From the NCBI RefSeq assembly GCF_022827545.1, contig NZ_CP094669.1, forward strand, positions 5,672,711 through 5,736,710: a stretch of 64,000 nt of DNA, given 5' to 3'. Shown one piece after another: positions 51,958-61,066 of this stretch (position 1 is its first letter; each line of letters opens with the position of its first letter). Source of the stretch: Hymenobacter tibetensis. GTDB taxonomy: Bacteria; Bacteroidota; Bacteroidia; Cytophagales; Hymenobacteraceae. A model generated the notes under the pieces. It worked only from the letters and a program-made list of their open reading frames with translations, was not told the origin of the DNA and ran no database searches. A program made the position numbers and the translations under genes.

Positions 51958-52051
51958 GTCATGCTGAGCGCAGTCGAAGCATCTCGCGTGCTGAGGTTGC
52001 AATGCTAACTCAACAAGGCGAGCGAGATGCTTCAGCTGCGCTCAGTATGAC
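51958..52051. repeat. REP-like intergenic palindrome, copy 2
   Basis: The left arm begins GTCATGCTGAGCGCAGTCG (51958) and ends in CATCTCGC; the right arm begins GCGAGATGCTTC and ends CTCAGTATGAC (52051). The arms are near-perfect complements with a 30-base central part. The remaining bases 51882-52247 show only a TATCTTTA promoter-like octamer at 52195-52202. Confidence 0.8.
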
Positions 52052-52194
52052 GGTTGGTGTGGCAACATCAGCCCGGCCATTATCCTTCGGCACGCGCGGA
52101 ATGAGGGCAGAGCATCATGACGCTTGAATTAGTAGCTCGGTTTTACGTTCAAGCCGTCAAGCGCTTCTTACTTCCAGCTACTGCGTTACGGCCT

Positions 52195-52202
52195 TATCTT
52201 TA
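52195..52202 (+). promoter_or_regulatory. putative minus-7 promoter element
   Basis: TATCTTTA differs from TAnnTTTG at the last base and lies 46 bases before the ABC ATPase start. Confidence 0.35.
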
Positions 52203-52247
52203 CTCACTTCGTCCTGTTATTCGCCAATTAAAAGGTGGCGTTGCCTT

Positions 52248-54266
52248 ATGTCTGAACCTATTCTTTCCGTCCGCAACCTAACCATCGATTTCTCCAGCCA
52301 CCGCGGCGACACGCGGGCCGTGGCCGACGTGTCGTTCGACGTGCACCGGGGCGAGACGCTGGCCATTGTGGGCGAATCGGGCTCGGGCAAATCGGTTACG
52401 TCGTTGGCGTTGATGGGGTTGATTCCACTGCCGCCGGGCCGCATCACGACGGGGGAGGCCCGCTTCCATTCCGAGGCACTAGGCGAGGTAGACTTGCTGA
52501 AGCTCACCGAAGAGCAACTGCAACAGGTACGCGGCAACGACATCAGCATGATTTTTCAGGAGCCGATGACGTCCCTGAATCCGGTGTACACCTGCGGCAG
52601 CCAAGTGGTAGAAGCTCTGCGCCTGCACACCAACCTCGATGCCAAGCAAGCCGAAGCCCGCACTGTGGAACTATTCACGATGGCGCAGCTGCCGCGGCCC
52701 GAAAAAATCTTTAAATCGTATCCGCACGAAATCAGCGGCGGCCAGAAGCAGCGCGTGATGATAGCCATGGCCATGGCTTGCAACCCCGCCATCCTCATTG
52801 CCGACGAGCCCACCACCGCCCTCGACGTAACGGTGCAGGCCCGCATGCTCCAGCTCATCGACCAGCTCCGCCGCCAGCACAACACCGCCGTCCTTTTCAT
52901 CACCCACGACCTCGGCGTGGTTGCCGAAATAGCCGACCGTATCCTGGTCATGTATCGGGGCCGCGTGGTGGAGCAGGGCCCCGTCCTCGACATCTTCACC
53001 AATCCTCAACACCCCTACACGAAAGGCCTACTAGCCTGCCGACCAAAATTATCAGTTGGCCGAAAAAAGTTGCCTGTAGTAGCCGATTTCATGCGTGAAA
53101 CAGCCGATGGAGGCTTTATTTCCATGGACGAGCCAATTACGCAAGTGGTTGCTACTGAAAACAGTGAGTTGGATGTTGAACCCTCTAAAAACGCAATTGA
53201 AACTACCAAAACGTTCCCCGTGGAACATTCCGATGTTCCACACCTCGGCAACGCTATTTTGGGAGTTGAATCGGCACCTACTTTAGAATCAGGGCAGCCA
53301 TTACCAACCGCCGGTGCAGGTGCTGTTGTGCTTGGAGTAGGGCCGATGAGTGAAGTGGCAGGCAAGGCAGAGGGCGCTTCATCACCTTCGTTCAACGGCA
53401 CTATCGGACCGATCCAAGGCACTGTACCAGCAGGCAGTACGGCGCCACTGCTGCAAGTGGAAAACCTGAACGTACACTTCCCTATTCGCAAAGGGTTCTT
53501 CAACCGCAAGCCGGAAGTGGTACGAGCTGTCGATGGCGTCAGCTTCGACATTTATCCAGGCGAGACGGTAGGGTTGGTAGGAGAGTCGGGGTGCGGCAAG
53601 ACCACCTTGGGCCGGGCGCTGCTCCGGCTTGTCGAGCCGACTTCGGGCAGCATCTTGTTTGAAGGCGTGGATTTGGCCAAGCTGCCTGCCGGCGAACTGC
53701 GCCGCCGACGTCGGGAATTTCAGATGGTATTTCAAGATCCCTATGCTGCGCTCAACCCTATGATGACCGTAGGCGAAGCCATCTTGGAGCCCATGCGAGT
53801 ACACGGTGTCGGCGGTACCAAGCAGCAGCAGAAAGCCCGGGTGCTGGAGCTGCTGCGCACCGTCGGCCTCACCGAAGCGCAATACCAACGCTACCCACAC
53901 GAGTTCAGCGGCGGCCAGCGCCAACGCATTTGCATAGCCCGTGCCCTGGCCCTGCAACCCAAGTGCATCATCTGCGACGAATCCGTATCCGCCCTCGACG
54001 TATCGGTGCAGGCCCAAGTACTCAACCTGCTCAACGACCTCAAGCGCGAGTTCAACATCACCTACCTCTTCATCACCCACGACCTATCGGTGGCCCGCTT
54101 TATGTCGGACCGCCTGCTGGTGATGCGCCAGGGTCAAATTGTGGAAAGCGGCCCGGCCGCCGAACTCTACGCCAACCCGCAGCACGACTACACCAAGCAA
54201 CTCCTAGCCGCTATTCCCAAAGACGAGCCCGCCGATATCCGCGCCGCTGTAGCTAGTCGGGTGTAG
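52248..54266 (+). CDS. fused dipeptide/oligopeptide-type ABC transporter ATPase (DppD-DppF-like)
   Basis: 672 residues carrying two complete nucleotide-binding domains. NBD1: Walker A 'GESGSGKS' (about 42-49), signature 'SGGQKQR', Walker B '[11 protein letters not shown]', H-loop 'ITHD'. NBD2: Walker A 'GESGCGKT', signature 'SGGQRQR', Walker B '[11 protein letters not shown]', H-loop 'ITHD'. Each is followed by the oligopeptide-type C-terminal '[11 protein letters not shown]' / '[11 protein letters not shown]' motif. Between them is a low-complexity linker of about 130 residues (roughly 270-400), which is longer than in most DppD-DppF fusions. It should power peptide or nickel uptake, but no permease or binding protein gene lies nearby. 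Confidence 0.92.
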   Translation: MSEPILSVRNLTIDFSSHRGDTRAVADVSFDVHRGETLAIVGESGSGKSVTSLALMGLIPLPPGRITTGEARFHSEALGEVDLLKLTEEQLQQVRGNDISMIFQEPMTSLNPVYTCGSQVVEALRLHTNLDAKQAEARTVELFTMAQLPRPEKIFKSYPHEISGGQKQRVMIAMAMACNPAILIADEPTTALDVTVQARMLQLIDQLRRQHNTAVLFITHDLGVVAEIADRILVMYRGRVVEQGPVLDIFTNPQHPYTKGLLACRPKLSVGRKKLPVVADFMRETADGGFISMDEPITQVVATENSELDVEPSKNAIETTKTFPVEHSDVPHLGNAILGVESAPTLESGQPLPTAGAGAVVLGVGPMSEVAGKAEGASSPSFNGTIGPIQGTVPAGSTAPLLQVENLNVHFPIRKGFFNRKPEVVRAVDGVSFDIYPGETVGLVGESGCGKTTLGRALLRLVEPTSGSILFEGVDLAKLPAGELRRRRREFQMVFQDPYAALNPMMTVGEAILEPMRVHGVGGTKQQQKARVLELLRTVGLTEAQYQRYPHEFSGGQRQRICIARALALQPKCIICDESVSALDVSVQAQVLNLLNDLKREFNITYLFITHDLSVARFMSDRLLVMRQGQIVESGPAAELYANPQHDYTKQLLAAIPKDEPADIRAAVASRV

Positions 54267-54295
54267 GGCAGAAGTGTTAGTGTTGCCAACGCAAT

Positions 54296-54497
54296 GTCAT
54301 GCGGAGCGTGCCGAAGCATCCCTACCGTTTCGTTGTAGATGCTAGCCCGGTGTAGAGATGCGACACTTCGCGTCTTCTCGTTGCGGAGGTTGGTTGTACT
54401 GTGCAGTCCCAGCCGCCCAACTGTAGAGACACGAAGTGTCGCGTCTCTACAGTCGTTCAATGAAGTAGGAGAAATGCTTCGGCACGCTCCGTATGAC
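54296..54497. repeat. REP-like palindrome, copy 3, with nested second repeat
   Basis: The outer arms (54296-54319 and 54474-54497) pair over 24 bases with one mismatch and share the GTCATGCGGAGCG/GAAGCAT core with the other copies. Inside lie two copies of a different repeat: TGTAGAGATGCGACACTTCG at 54351-54370 and its mirror within 54421-54452, the latter also self-palindromic (CTGTAGAGAC...GTCTCTACAG). The rest of the gap 54267-54827 shows no gene. Confidence 0.8.
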
Positions 54498-54827
54498 GGC
54501 CTTTTTAGGAGGAGCATAGCAGTGAAATGAAATCAGAGCTGCGTTTGGTAGCATGTCTCAGATTTAAAAGAGTGGGATGTAACTGATTTCGGCGAAACGG
54601 TGTTAAAGCAATTGGCCGTCGCAAATCCGTAACAGCGCTTTTGCTGCCTGAAATAGTTATTTGCGGATATATTCCGTATTATCTTCTTGAAGCCCGCCTA
54701 ATCAGCCAGCTACGCTAGCATCGGGCCAAGTACATCCACTCTGGAAAACCGCTACTATAGGTGGCTTTCCCCGCAACCAACCCCGCCGCCTGAGAAAACG
54801 ACAACCCCTGGCGGCCTTTATTTTCCA

Positions 54828-57344
54828 ATGAAAAGAAAAGACGAAACCGCCGCCCCCCGCGCCCCTCGCGCGAAGGCAACCCGCAGCGAACAGGCTGCTC
54901 CCACTACGGTAACCAAAGACCAGGTATACCGCATATTCACCGACAGACCGACGGAGGTAATTGCCTACCGTCAGCTCTCGCGCCGCTTGGGCGTGACCAC
55001 CAAGGAGCAGCGCGAGGTGGTATTTGCCCACCTGCGCGACCTTAAGAATTCTGGCATGCTTACGCTCGTCTCCAACGACGAATACCGCCTGACCGACCCA
55101 GCGGCTGCGGTGGCTGCCACGGCGCCCGCCAGCAGCAAGAAACGCCGCAAAGACGACAACACACCCGTGCCTGCTAAGCACACTCGCTCGGTGCAGGCTG
55201 AGTTCGGCAATGACCCCGTAGTGCATCGTCGCCGTGGGGCAGGCTTCGACTTCCCGTCCGATGAACTCCGGCCCGAAGCCCGACGTCGGCAAGACAGCGG
55301 GGGGGATACCATCACGGGTACCGTTGCGCTGGCCACCGACAAGTTTGCTTTCGTTATCAGTGAGGAAAGTGAAAGCGACGTGCGCGTCTTCACTGATCGG
55401 CTGAAGTTTGCCATGCACGGCGACACGGTACGCTTGCGTCTGCGTGGCTCTCGCGACGGCCGTCCCGTTGGCGATGTGGTAGAGGTACTCAATCGGGTTC
55501 GGCCCGAGGTGGTGGGCCGCTTGCAGCTGCAAGGCGGTATGGGCTTTGTGAAGCCCGACAACCGCAAGATGTATTTTGATGTATTCGTGCCGTTCGAGAA
55601 TCTGCACGGGGCCAACCACGGCGAGAAGGTGCTAGTACGCATCACCGAGTTTCCGGAAAGTGACCATGGCCGCTCACCTGTGGGCGAGATAGTGCGCAGC
55701 TTCGGGCAGGCTGGCGGCAACGAAGCCGAGATAAACGCCATCATGGCGGAGTTTGGCTTGCCGTTCGAGTTTCCCAACGAAGTGGAAGTGGAGTCCGAAG
55801 CTATTTCCGACCAAATCAGCGAAGACGAAATCAGCCGCCGCCGTGACTTCCGCAACATCACCACCTTCACCATTGACCCCGCCGACGCCAAGGACTTCGA
55901 CGATGCTCTGAGCATTCAGAAGCTGGAGAACGGGCATTGGGAAATAGGTGTGCATATCGCCGACGTGACGCACTACGTGAAGCCCGGCACCGAGCTGGAG
56001 CGCGAAGCCAAGCACCGGGCCACCTCGGTGTACCTCGTGGACCGCGTGATTCCGATGCTGCCTGAGCGCCTATCCAACGGCCTTTGCTCGCTCCGTCCTA
56101 ACGAAGACAAGCTCACGTTCTCGGCTGTGTTCGAGCTCGACGACAACGGCAAGCTCTACGATTCGTGGTTCGGTAAAACCATCATTCACTCCGACCGGCG
56201 CTTCGCCTATGAAGAAGCACAGGAACGGATTGAAGGCTTGGAAGCGGACTACACCGAGGAGATTCAACTCATGAACAGCATTGCCAAGAAGCTGTGCGCG
56301 CAACGCTTCAAGCAGGGCGCCATCAGCTTCGAAACGCAAGAGGTGAAGTTCAAGCTCGATGCCGACGGCAAGCCGCTCGGGGTGTACGTGAAGGAGCGCA
56401 AGGACGCGCACAAGATGATCGAGGAGTTTATGCTGCTGGCCAACCGCAAGGTGGCCGAGTTCGTGTTCAAGCTCAAGAACCGCAAGCCGCGCTTCACCAT
56501 GGTGTACCGCGTGCACGAAGCCCCAGACCCAGACCGCCTGCAAACCTTCGCCCTCTTCGCCAAGAAATTTGGCCACGACCTCGACCTCAGCAACCCCAAG
56601 AAGCTGAGCACCGAGCTCAACGACTTGTCGTCGGAAGTGATGGGCCGCCCCGAGCAGAACGTCATCCAGACGCTGGCGGTGCGCACCATGAGCAAGGCCA
56701 TCTACACCACCGAACCACTCGGCCACTTCGGCCTGGCCTTCGAGCATTACTCGCACTTCACGTCGCCTATCCGGCGCTATCCAGATATGATGGCGCACCG
56801 CCTGCTCGAACACTACCTGGAAGGGGGCAAGAACGTGGAGGTGGCACCCGTGGAAGAAGAGTGCAAGCACTCCTCGGAGCGGGAGAAATTGGCGGCTTCC
56901 GCTGAGCGAGCCAGCATCAAATACAAGCAAGTGGAGTTCATGTCGAAGGTTATCGGCGAGACGTTCACCGGCGTAGTATCGGGCCTCACGGAGCGCGGCA
57001 TGTACGTGGAAATCGAAGAGAACAAGTGCGAAGGCATGGTGCGCCTAAGCGAGATTCCTGGCGACACGTTCGAACTCGACAAAGACAACTACCGCATTGT
57101 GGGCCGTGGCAGCAAGCGCATCATTCAGTTCGGCGACGAGCTGCAGGTAATCGTGAAAGCCGCCAACCTGCTCGACCGTACCATCGACTTCGAACTGGTA
57201 GACAACCGTCCCGACGCCGTGAAGCAGCGCGAGCTACAGGAGCGCCGCGAGAACAGCAAGCCCCGCGGCTACCGCCCCGAGCGTAGCAACGGCCGCTCCG
57301 GTGGTGGGCGCCCCGGAGGCGACAAAGGCAAGCGTCGGCGGTAG
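54828..57344 (+). CDS. rnr: ribonuclease R
   Basis: 838 residues. A basic N-terminus and a winged-helix region ('VIAYRQLSRRLGVTTKEQREVV', about 40-75) precede cold-shock domains (about 150-290). The RNB catalytic domain shows the metal cluster 'IDPADAKDFDDALSI' (about 348-362), 'YVKPGTELEREAKHRATSVYLVDRVIPMLPERLSNGLCSL' and 'YSHFTSPIRRYPDMMAHRLL'. An S1 domain follows (about 700-785, 'TGVVSGLTERGMYVEIE'), and the Arg/Gly-rich tail resembles an RNA-binding extension. It degrades structured RNA 3' to 5' in mRNA and rRNA turnover. Terminator at 57385-57422. Confidence 0.96.
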   Translation: MKRKDETAAPRAPRAKATRSEQAAPTTVTKDQVYRIFTDRPTEVIAYRQLSRRLGVTTKEQREVVFAHLRDLKNSGMLTLVSNDEYRLTDPAAAVAATAPASSKKRRKDDNTPVPAKHTRSVQAEFGNDPVVHRRRGAGFDFPSDELRPEARRRQDSGGDTITGTVALATDKFAFVISEESESDVRVFTDRLKFAMHGDTVRLRLRGSRDGRPVGDVVEVLNRVRPEVVGRLQLQGGMGFVKPDNRKMYFDVFVPFENLHGANHGEKVLVRITEFPESDHGRSPVGEIVRSFGQAGGNEAEINAIMAEFGLPFEFPNEVEVESEAISDQISEDEISRRRDFRNITTFTIDPADAKDFDDALSIQKLENGHWEIGVHIADVTHYVKPGTELEREAKHRATSVYLVDRVIPMLPERLSNGLCSLRPNEDKLTFSAVFELDDNGKLYDSWFGKTIIHSDRRFAYEEAQERIEGLEADYTEEIQLMNSIAKKLCAQRFKQGAISFETQEVKFKLDADGKPLGVYVKERKDAHKMIEEFMLLANRKVAEFVFKLKNRKPRFTMVYRVHEAPDPDRLQTFALFAKKFGHDLDLSNPKKLSTELNDLSSEVMGRPEQNVIQTLAVRTMSKAIYTTEPLGHFGLAFEHYSHFTSPIRRYPDMMAHRLLEHYLEGGKNVEVAPVEEECKHSSEREKLAASAERASIKYKQVEFMSKVIGETFTGVVSGLTERGMYVEIEENKCEGMVRLSEIPGDTFELDKDNYRIVGRGSKRIIQFGDELQVIVKAANLLDRTIDFELVDNRPDAVKQRELQERRENSKPRGYRPERSNGRSGGGRPGGDKGKRRR

Positions 57345-57384
57345 GTAATCCATTGAAATGAAGTGGACCTCTTTGAGGTCCTCC

Positions 57385-57422
57385 CACGCAAAAAGCCCCT
57401 GACGTCGGGGGCTTTTTGCGTG
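57385..57422. terminator. bidirectional terminator
   Basis: CACGCAAAAAGCCCC (57385-57399) and GGGGCTTTTTGCGTG (57408-57422) form a perfect 15-bp stem between the convergent rnr and TonB-like genes. Confidence 0.95.
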
Positions 57423-57438
57423 AGAAGGGCCAGTAGAC

Positions 57439-57936
57439 TTATTCGAATTGGTAAGGGTACGTTACCTCCATTGCCTTGCTGCTGCCGTTACGACTACAAG
57501 GGGAAAACTTAGGTATGCCAGTTACGGCTTCTAATAAGGCTGTGTCGTAAGCCGGGCTTAGGCCGTCGCCGGGCTTCACTTGAGCACCGCTAACTTCGCC
57601 GGACGCAAGCACAGTGAAGGTTACCTGTACGGCTCCCCGTTGCCGAGGCCCTTTCGGCTTTTTCAGTCTTTTGTTTATGTAAGATTGAAAGGCGAATTGT
57701 CCGCCAGGGAATGATGGGAGACATACTACGGTCATAGTCTTGCCTTCGGGTGTCGTTAGCACTACGCTAGTAGCAGTGTCCTTCCTAGCTGGAGCTGAGG
57801 CAGTCGGCCTGACAGGTTTGGTTATGGCATCAGGTGGCCGGGCATCCCAGCGGTTGTAGGAAGTTTGCGCCGAGGCAACTCCCGATAACAGAAGAACAGC
57901 GCATCCGATGGGCCATAAACGTATTGCTGATAACAT
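57439..57936 (-). CDS. exported protein with TonB C-terminal-like domain
   Basis: 165 residues. The signal peptide ends near 'SGVASAQT', so the protein is periplasmic and lacks the usual TonB membrane anchor. A Pro/Arg-rich stretch leads to a TonB_C-like domain (about 78-165): 'FPGGQFAFQSYINKRLKKPKGPRQRGAVQVTFTVLASGEVSGAQVKPG...LLEAVTGIPKFSPC', with the final strand 'MEVTYPYQFE'. Many small Bacteroidota proteins carry this domain without being energy transducers. Two cysteines (about 72 and 147) could pair. No receptor or ExbBD gene is nearby, so the role is open. Confidence 0.75.
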   Translation of the reverse strand: MLSAIRLWPIGCAVLLLSGVASAQTSYNRWDARPPDAITKPVRPTASAPARKDTATSVVLTTPEGKTMTVVCLPSFPGGQFAFQSYINKRLKKPKGPRQRGAVQVTFTVLASGEVSGAQVKPGDGLSPAYDTALLEAVTGIPKFSPCSRNGSSKAMEVTYPYQFE

Positions 57937-58050
57937 ATGAAAGGCAGTTAGAAAGCAGCTTACCGCCTAACGATTACGTTAGTTGTTCAAGTATGCCGAT
58001 GCTACACTGCCGTTAGAAGTGGCCCAGCAAACGACCTACTGATTCCTCCG

Positions 58051-58058
58051 TACCTTTC
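58051..58058 (+). promoter_or_regulatory. putative minus-7 promoter element
   Basis: TACCTTTC lies 25 bases before the GTG start of the prenyl synthase gene. Confidence 0.35.
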
Positions 58059-58082
58059 CACCTGAACCGTACCCGCTCTTCC

Positions 58083-59054
58083 GTGGACCTTTCTTTCTTT
58101 ACCGATAAACTTACGGCTGGTTTAGCCGGCCTGCACTACGGCGACCAGCCAACGGCGCTCTACGAGCCTATTCGCTACATCATGGCCTTGGGTGGCAAGC
58201 GCATCCGGCCGCTGCTCACGCTGCTTGGCGCCCACGTCTTCACCGACGACCTGGATTCCGTAGTGAAACCCGCGTTAGGAGTGGAGGTCTTCCACAACTT
58301 CACGCTGCTCCACGACGACATCATGGACCAAGCTCCGCTACGCCGCGGCCAGCCTACGGTGCACGAAAAATGGAACGCCAACGTGGCCATCCTGAGCGGC
58401 GACGTAATGCTGGTTCGGGCCTATGAGCTCTTCTTTGACGTACGGCCCGACCTGCTACCCACCGTGCTTCGGCGCTTCAGCCAAACCGCCGCTGAGGTGT
58501 GCGAAGGCCAGCAGTGGGACATGAATTTCGAAACCGAAACCGAAGTCAGCATCGGGCAATACCTGGATATGATACGGCTGAAGACGGCCGTGCTCCTAGG
58601 CTTCGCACTGGAGCTAGGAGCCCTGCTCGGCGGAGCCAGCGCTACCGCTGCCGACCACCTACGCCAGTTCGGAGTAGGCATCGGCTTGGCTTTCCAGCTC
58701 CGCGACGACCTGCTCGACGTATACGGCGACGCGGCCACGTTCGGCAAACGCGTCGGCGGTGATATTGTCTCCGATAAAAAGACGTTTCTGCTGCTTACGG
58801 CCCAAGCCCAAGCCAGTGCTACGCAGCAAGCCGTATTGGCCCGGCATATCGGCCAGCCTGTGCTGAGTGCCGAAGTAAAGGTGCACGCCGTCCGGAGCGT
58901 CTACAATGAGCTCGAAATTCGCTCTCAGACCGAAGCTCTCATCAACGACTACTTCCAGGACGCTCTGCAACATTTGGAGCGCGTAGAAGCGCCCGAAACG
59001 CGTAAAGCTCCTTTGCTGCAGCTTGCGTTGCAGCTCATGGACAGGGAGCAGTAA
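58083..59054 (+). CDS. trans-isoprenyl diphosphate synthase (GGPP/polyprenyl type)
   Basis: 323 residues from a GTG start at 58083. The first aspartate-rich motif is 'LLHDDIMDQAPLRRG' (Asp78-Asp82), the second 'FQLRDDLLDVYGD' (about 205-217), with 'GGKRIRPLL' (38-46) for diphosphate binding and 'GGDIVSDKKTFLLL' after SARM. It condenses isopentenyl diphosphate with allylic diphosphates. A Phe five residues before the FARM motif and Thr at minus 4 suggest chains of C20 or longer rather than FPP. It could supply GGPP for the carotenoids made with CrtD/CruF or the side chain of menaquinone. Chain length needs direct assay. Confidence 0.88.
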   Translation: MDLSFFTDKLTAGLAGLHYGDQPTALYEPIRYIMALGGKRIRPLLTLLGAHVFTDDLDSVVKPALGVEVFHNFTLLHDDIMDQAPLRRGQPTVHEKWNANVAILSGDVMLVRAYELFFDVRPDLLPTVLRRFSQTAAEVCEGQQWDMNFETETEVSIGQYLDMIRLKTAVLLGFALELGALLGGASATAADHLRQFGVGIGLAFQLRDDLLDVYGDAATFGKRVGGDIVSDKKTFLLLTAQAQASATQQAVLARHIGQPVLSAEVKVHAVRSVYNELEIRSQTEALINDYFQDALQHLERVEAPETRKAPLLQLALQLMDREQ

Positions 59055-59338
59055 AGAGTACTGGCTTCCGGGCCTTTGACCTCGCTTTTCAAACACAAGG
59101 AATCAGTATAGCACGGGGCTGCATAGCAACTGCAGGCTAGCGGGCATTCATTAGATACAGCCCGTCCTGCCTGATACCGCTACGTAACGTACTGACGTGT
59201 CCGTGTCCTCGTTGGCCAGCCACCAACCTGCCTCTACCAGTTGGTGGTTGTTAGATGTTGGGCAGGTAGGGTAAAGCAACGCCTTACAACCTACCGCTCG
59301 GTTAGGCCCGCGCATCTACATTTCAAGTTTTTATATCC

Positions 59339-59992
59339 ATGACGTTCCTCAATCCTGCCCTACTTCTGATAGCTCTGACGGCTGGCATTTCCATGTATGC
59401 CTGGTCCAACCGAGAACTGATGGAGAAGTGGATATTCAGCCCGTACCAAGTGTCGCAGCGGGGGGAATGGTACCGATTTCTTACCTCTGGCTTCCTGCAC
59501 GCCGACTTCGTACACTTGGCGTTCAACCTGTTTGCTTTCTACTCGTTCAGCCCGGCTGTGCTGTCCGAATTTGTAGGAACCTACGGGCTGAACACTGGCA
59601 TTGCCTGCTTCTTGCTCCTCTACATCGGCGGCATCATCGTGTCGGATATTCCCACCTATTTCCGCCACCGCCACGACCCCGCGTACCGAAGCCTCGGGGC
59701 ATCGGGCGGTGTTTCATCGGTGCTGTTTGCCAGTATCTTGTTCTATCCAGTGGCGCCGGACGGCGGGGGTATTATCATCTTCCCACTGCCTATTTCCATT
59801 CAACCCTTCGTATTCGGGTTCCTGTATTTGGGGTACTCCTACTACCAGGGCCGCCGTAGAGGGGACAATATCAACCACGATGCCCACTTCTATGGTGCAT
59901 TGTTCGGGGCTATTCTAGGGCTAGTGCTCGTTCCGCAATCCGGCCTGGCTTTTCTGCAACAAGTGCGGGTTTATTTAGGTAACTTATTGTAA
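59339..59992 (+). CDS. rhomboid-family intramembrane serine protease
   Basis: 217 residues with six membrane helices. The rhomboid core has 'HADFVHLAFNLFAFYSF' (the HxxxN of the oxyanion site), the catalytic serine in 'SLGASGGVSSVLFAS' (GxSG, Ser about 122) and the catalytic histidine in 'INHDAHFYGALFG' (His about 182-185). It cleaves membrane-protein helices near the lipid surface. Start ATG at 59339; TACATTTC at 59317-59324 could be its promoter, though it is very close. The 284-base gap before it shows nothing recognisable. Confidence 0.9.
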   Translation: MTFLNPALLLIALTAGISMYAWSNRELMEKWIFSPYQVSQRGEWYRFLTSGFLHADFVHLAFNLFAFYSFSPAVLSEFVGTYGLNTGIACFLLLYIGGIIVSDIPTYFRHRHDPAYRSLGASGGVSSVLFASILFYPVAPDGGGIIIFPLPISIQPFVFGFLYLGYSYYQGRRRGDNINHDAHFYGALFGAILGLVLVPQSGLAFLQQVRVYLGNLL

Positions 59993-60088
59993 ATCAATTA
60001 TATATGATGTTGTAAACCAGGGTGTTATATCTATTCCGGCAGATGTGCGTAGAAACCCCACACATCACACCAACTCACTCCCTGTCCT

Positions 60089-60364
60089 ATGAACAAACTA
60101 ACGACGCTTGCTAGCCGCTTGCCGGCCTCATTGCTGTCCTTGGCATTCGCTTTCTCAGTATTGCTCAGCAGCTGCTCCGGCCGCAAGAGCAATGGCAGTC
60201 TCTCCATCTTCGGCATAATCTATCTGGTTATTGCCGTCATGGCTTTCTTAAGCTTGATCAAGCAAGATTGGTCGACTGGTAAGAAGATCATCTGGGGGCT
60301 TATTATCTGGTTTTTCCCCTTCGGCGGTTCCATCATCTACTTCCTGTTTTCAGGTCGCAGATAG
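60089..60364 (+). CDS. small PLDc_N-like membrane protein
   Basis: 91 residues. A hydrophobic N-terminus ending in 'VLLSSC' (Cys about 29) looks like a lipobox. Two further helices follow: 'IFGIIYLVIAVMAFLSLI' and 'IIWGLIIWFFPFGGSIIYFLFSGRR'. The last piece is the PLDc_N (cardiolipin-synthase N-terminal) pattern found alone in many short membrane proteins, which contain no phospholipase site. The function is unknown. A perfect bidirectional terminator follows. Confidence 0.7.
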   Translation: MNKLTTLASRLPASLLSLAFAFSVLLSSCSGRKSNGSLSIFGIIYLVIAVMAFLSLIKQDWSTGKKIIWGLIIWFFPFGGSIIYFLFSGRR

Positions 60365-60380
60365 GCTCTTCTAGCAGATA

Positions 60381-60430
60381 CCACCAACAAAAAGCCCGGG
60401 CGCATAAGCGTCCGGGCTTTTTGTTGGTGG
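60381..60430. terminator. bidirectional terminator, 23-bp stem
   Basis: CCACCAACAAAAAGCCCGG (60381-60399) and CCGGGCTTTTTGTTGGTGG (60412-60430) form the stem; the inner GCGC/GCGT bases extend it around an ATAA loop. Confidence 0.95.
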
Positions 60431-60439
60431 TGGAAAAAA

Positions 60440-61066
60440 TTACTTGCCTTCAAGCAGCCGTCTCTTCTCTAGCCGTGCCACGTGCTTGAGCAAGTCGCCG
60501 GTGTTAGTGATTTCCGTTATCTGCCAGTGGTTGCCGCGGTTGAGCATCTTTAGCTCCACTACCATGGTCGTATCGTACTTGGGCTGCGTGAATTCTATGC
60601 CCACTAGCGCTTGCTCTCCTTCTTCCTTCACGTAGGCCACGTCTTTGAATTTGCTGTCGGCGCTTGCCACCTTCCCGGCAAGGCCTGCCAGCGAGATATT
60701 CATGGTACCCTGCGACGCAGCTCCGCCGGCCGCACCCTGTAGTGAGCCTGTTTCAACGAACTGCTGTATCTCTTTCCTTGCCACCTGCGTTAGCTGCGGC
60801 TTCAACATACGCAGTGCGCTTTTGAATGCGAATCCACCTGGGTTCAGCATACCAAGCGCTGAACCTTGGTTGGCCACTTGGTCTATCAAATTACCCGTTA
60901 CGCTGTTCACATCCACGTATTTTTCAAAGGTGGCCATGTCGTGGGTGCGAGCCGCATTGGCCACTTGCGCCAACGCAAATCGAGGCCCTGCCTTGAGGCT
61001 TTGATAGTAGAAGTAGCCGCCTGTTACTGCCAACACCAGCAGCAACAATAGAATGATTCGTTTCAT
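60440..61066 (-). CDS. DUF2939-like membrane-anchored protein
   Basis: 208 residues. An N-terminal membrane helix (4-21) is followed by a periplasmic domain: 'SLKAGPRFALAQVANAARTHDMATFEKYVDVNSVTGNLIDQVA' has the DUF2939 pattern (G-P-x-x-A-L, then hD...F.kyVD). A Gly/Ala-rich middle leads to a beta-rich C-terminal half ('FKDVAYVKEEGEQALVGIEFTQPKYDTTMVVELKMLNRGNHWQITEITNTGDLLKHV') that resembles a cystatin-like or SnoaL-like sheet. The role of this family is unknown. It is convergent with the PLDc_N gene. Confidence 0.75.
   Translation of the reverse strand: MKRIILLLLLVLAVTGGYFYYQSLKAGPRFALAQVANAARTHDMATFEKYVDVNSVTGNLIDQVANQGSALGMLNPGGFAFKSALRMLKPQLTQVARKEIQQFVETGSLQGAAGGAASQGTMNISLAGLAGKVASADSKFKDVAYVKEEGEQALVGIEFTQPKYDTTMVVELKMLNRGNHWQITEITNTGDLLKHVARLEKRRLLEGK

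Noticed and set aside
53220..53241. GTGGAACAT-N4-ATGTTCCAC as a second parS
   Set aside because: The two parS half sites are in reversed order and no CACGTG centre exists. It lies inside the coding linker of the ABC ATPase.
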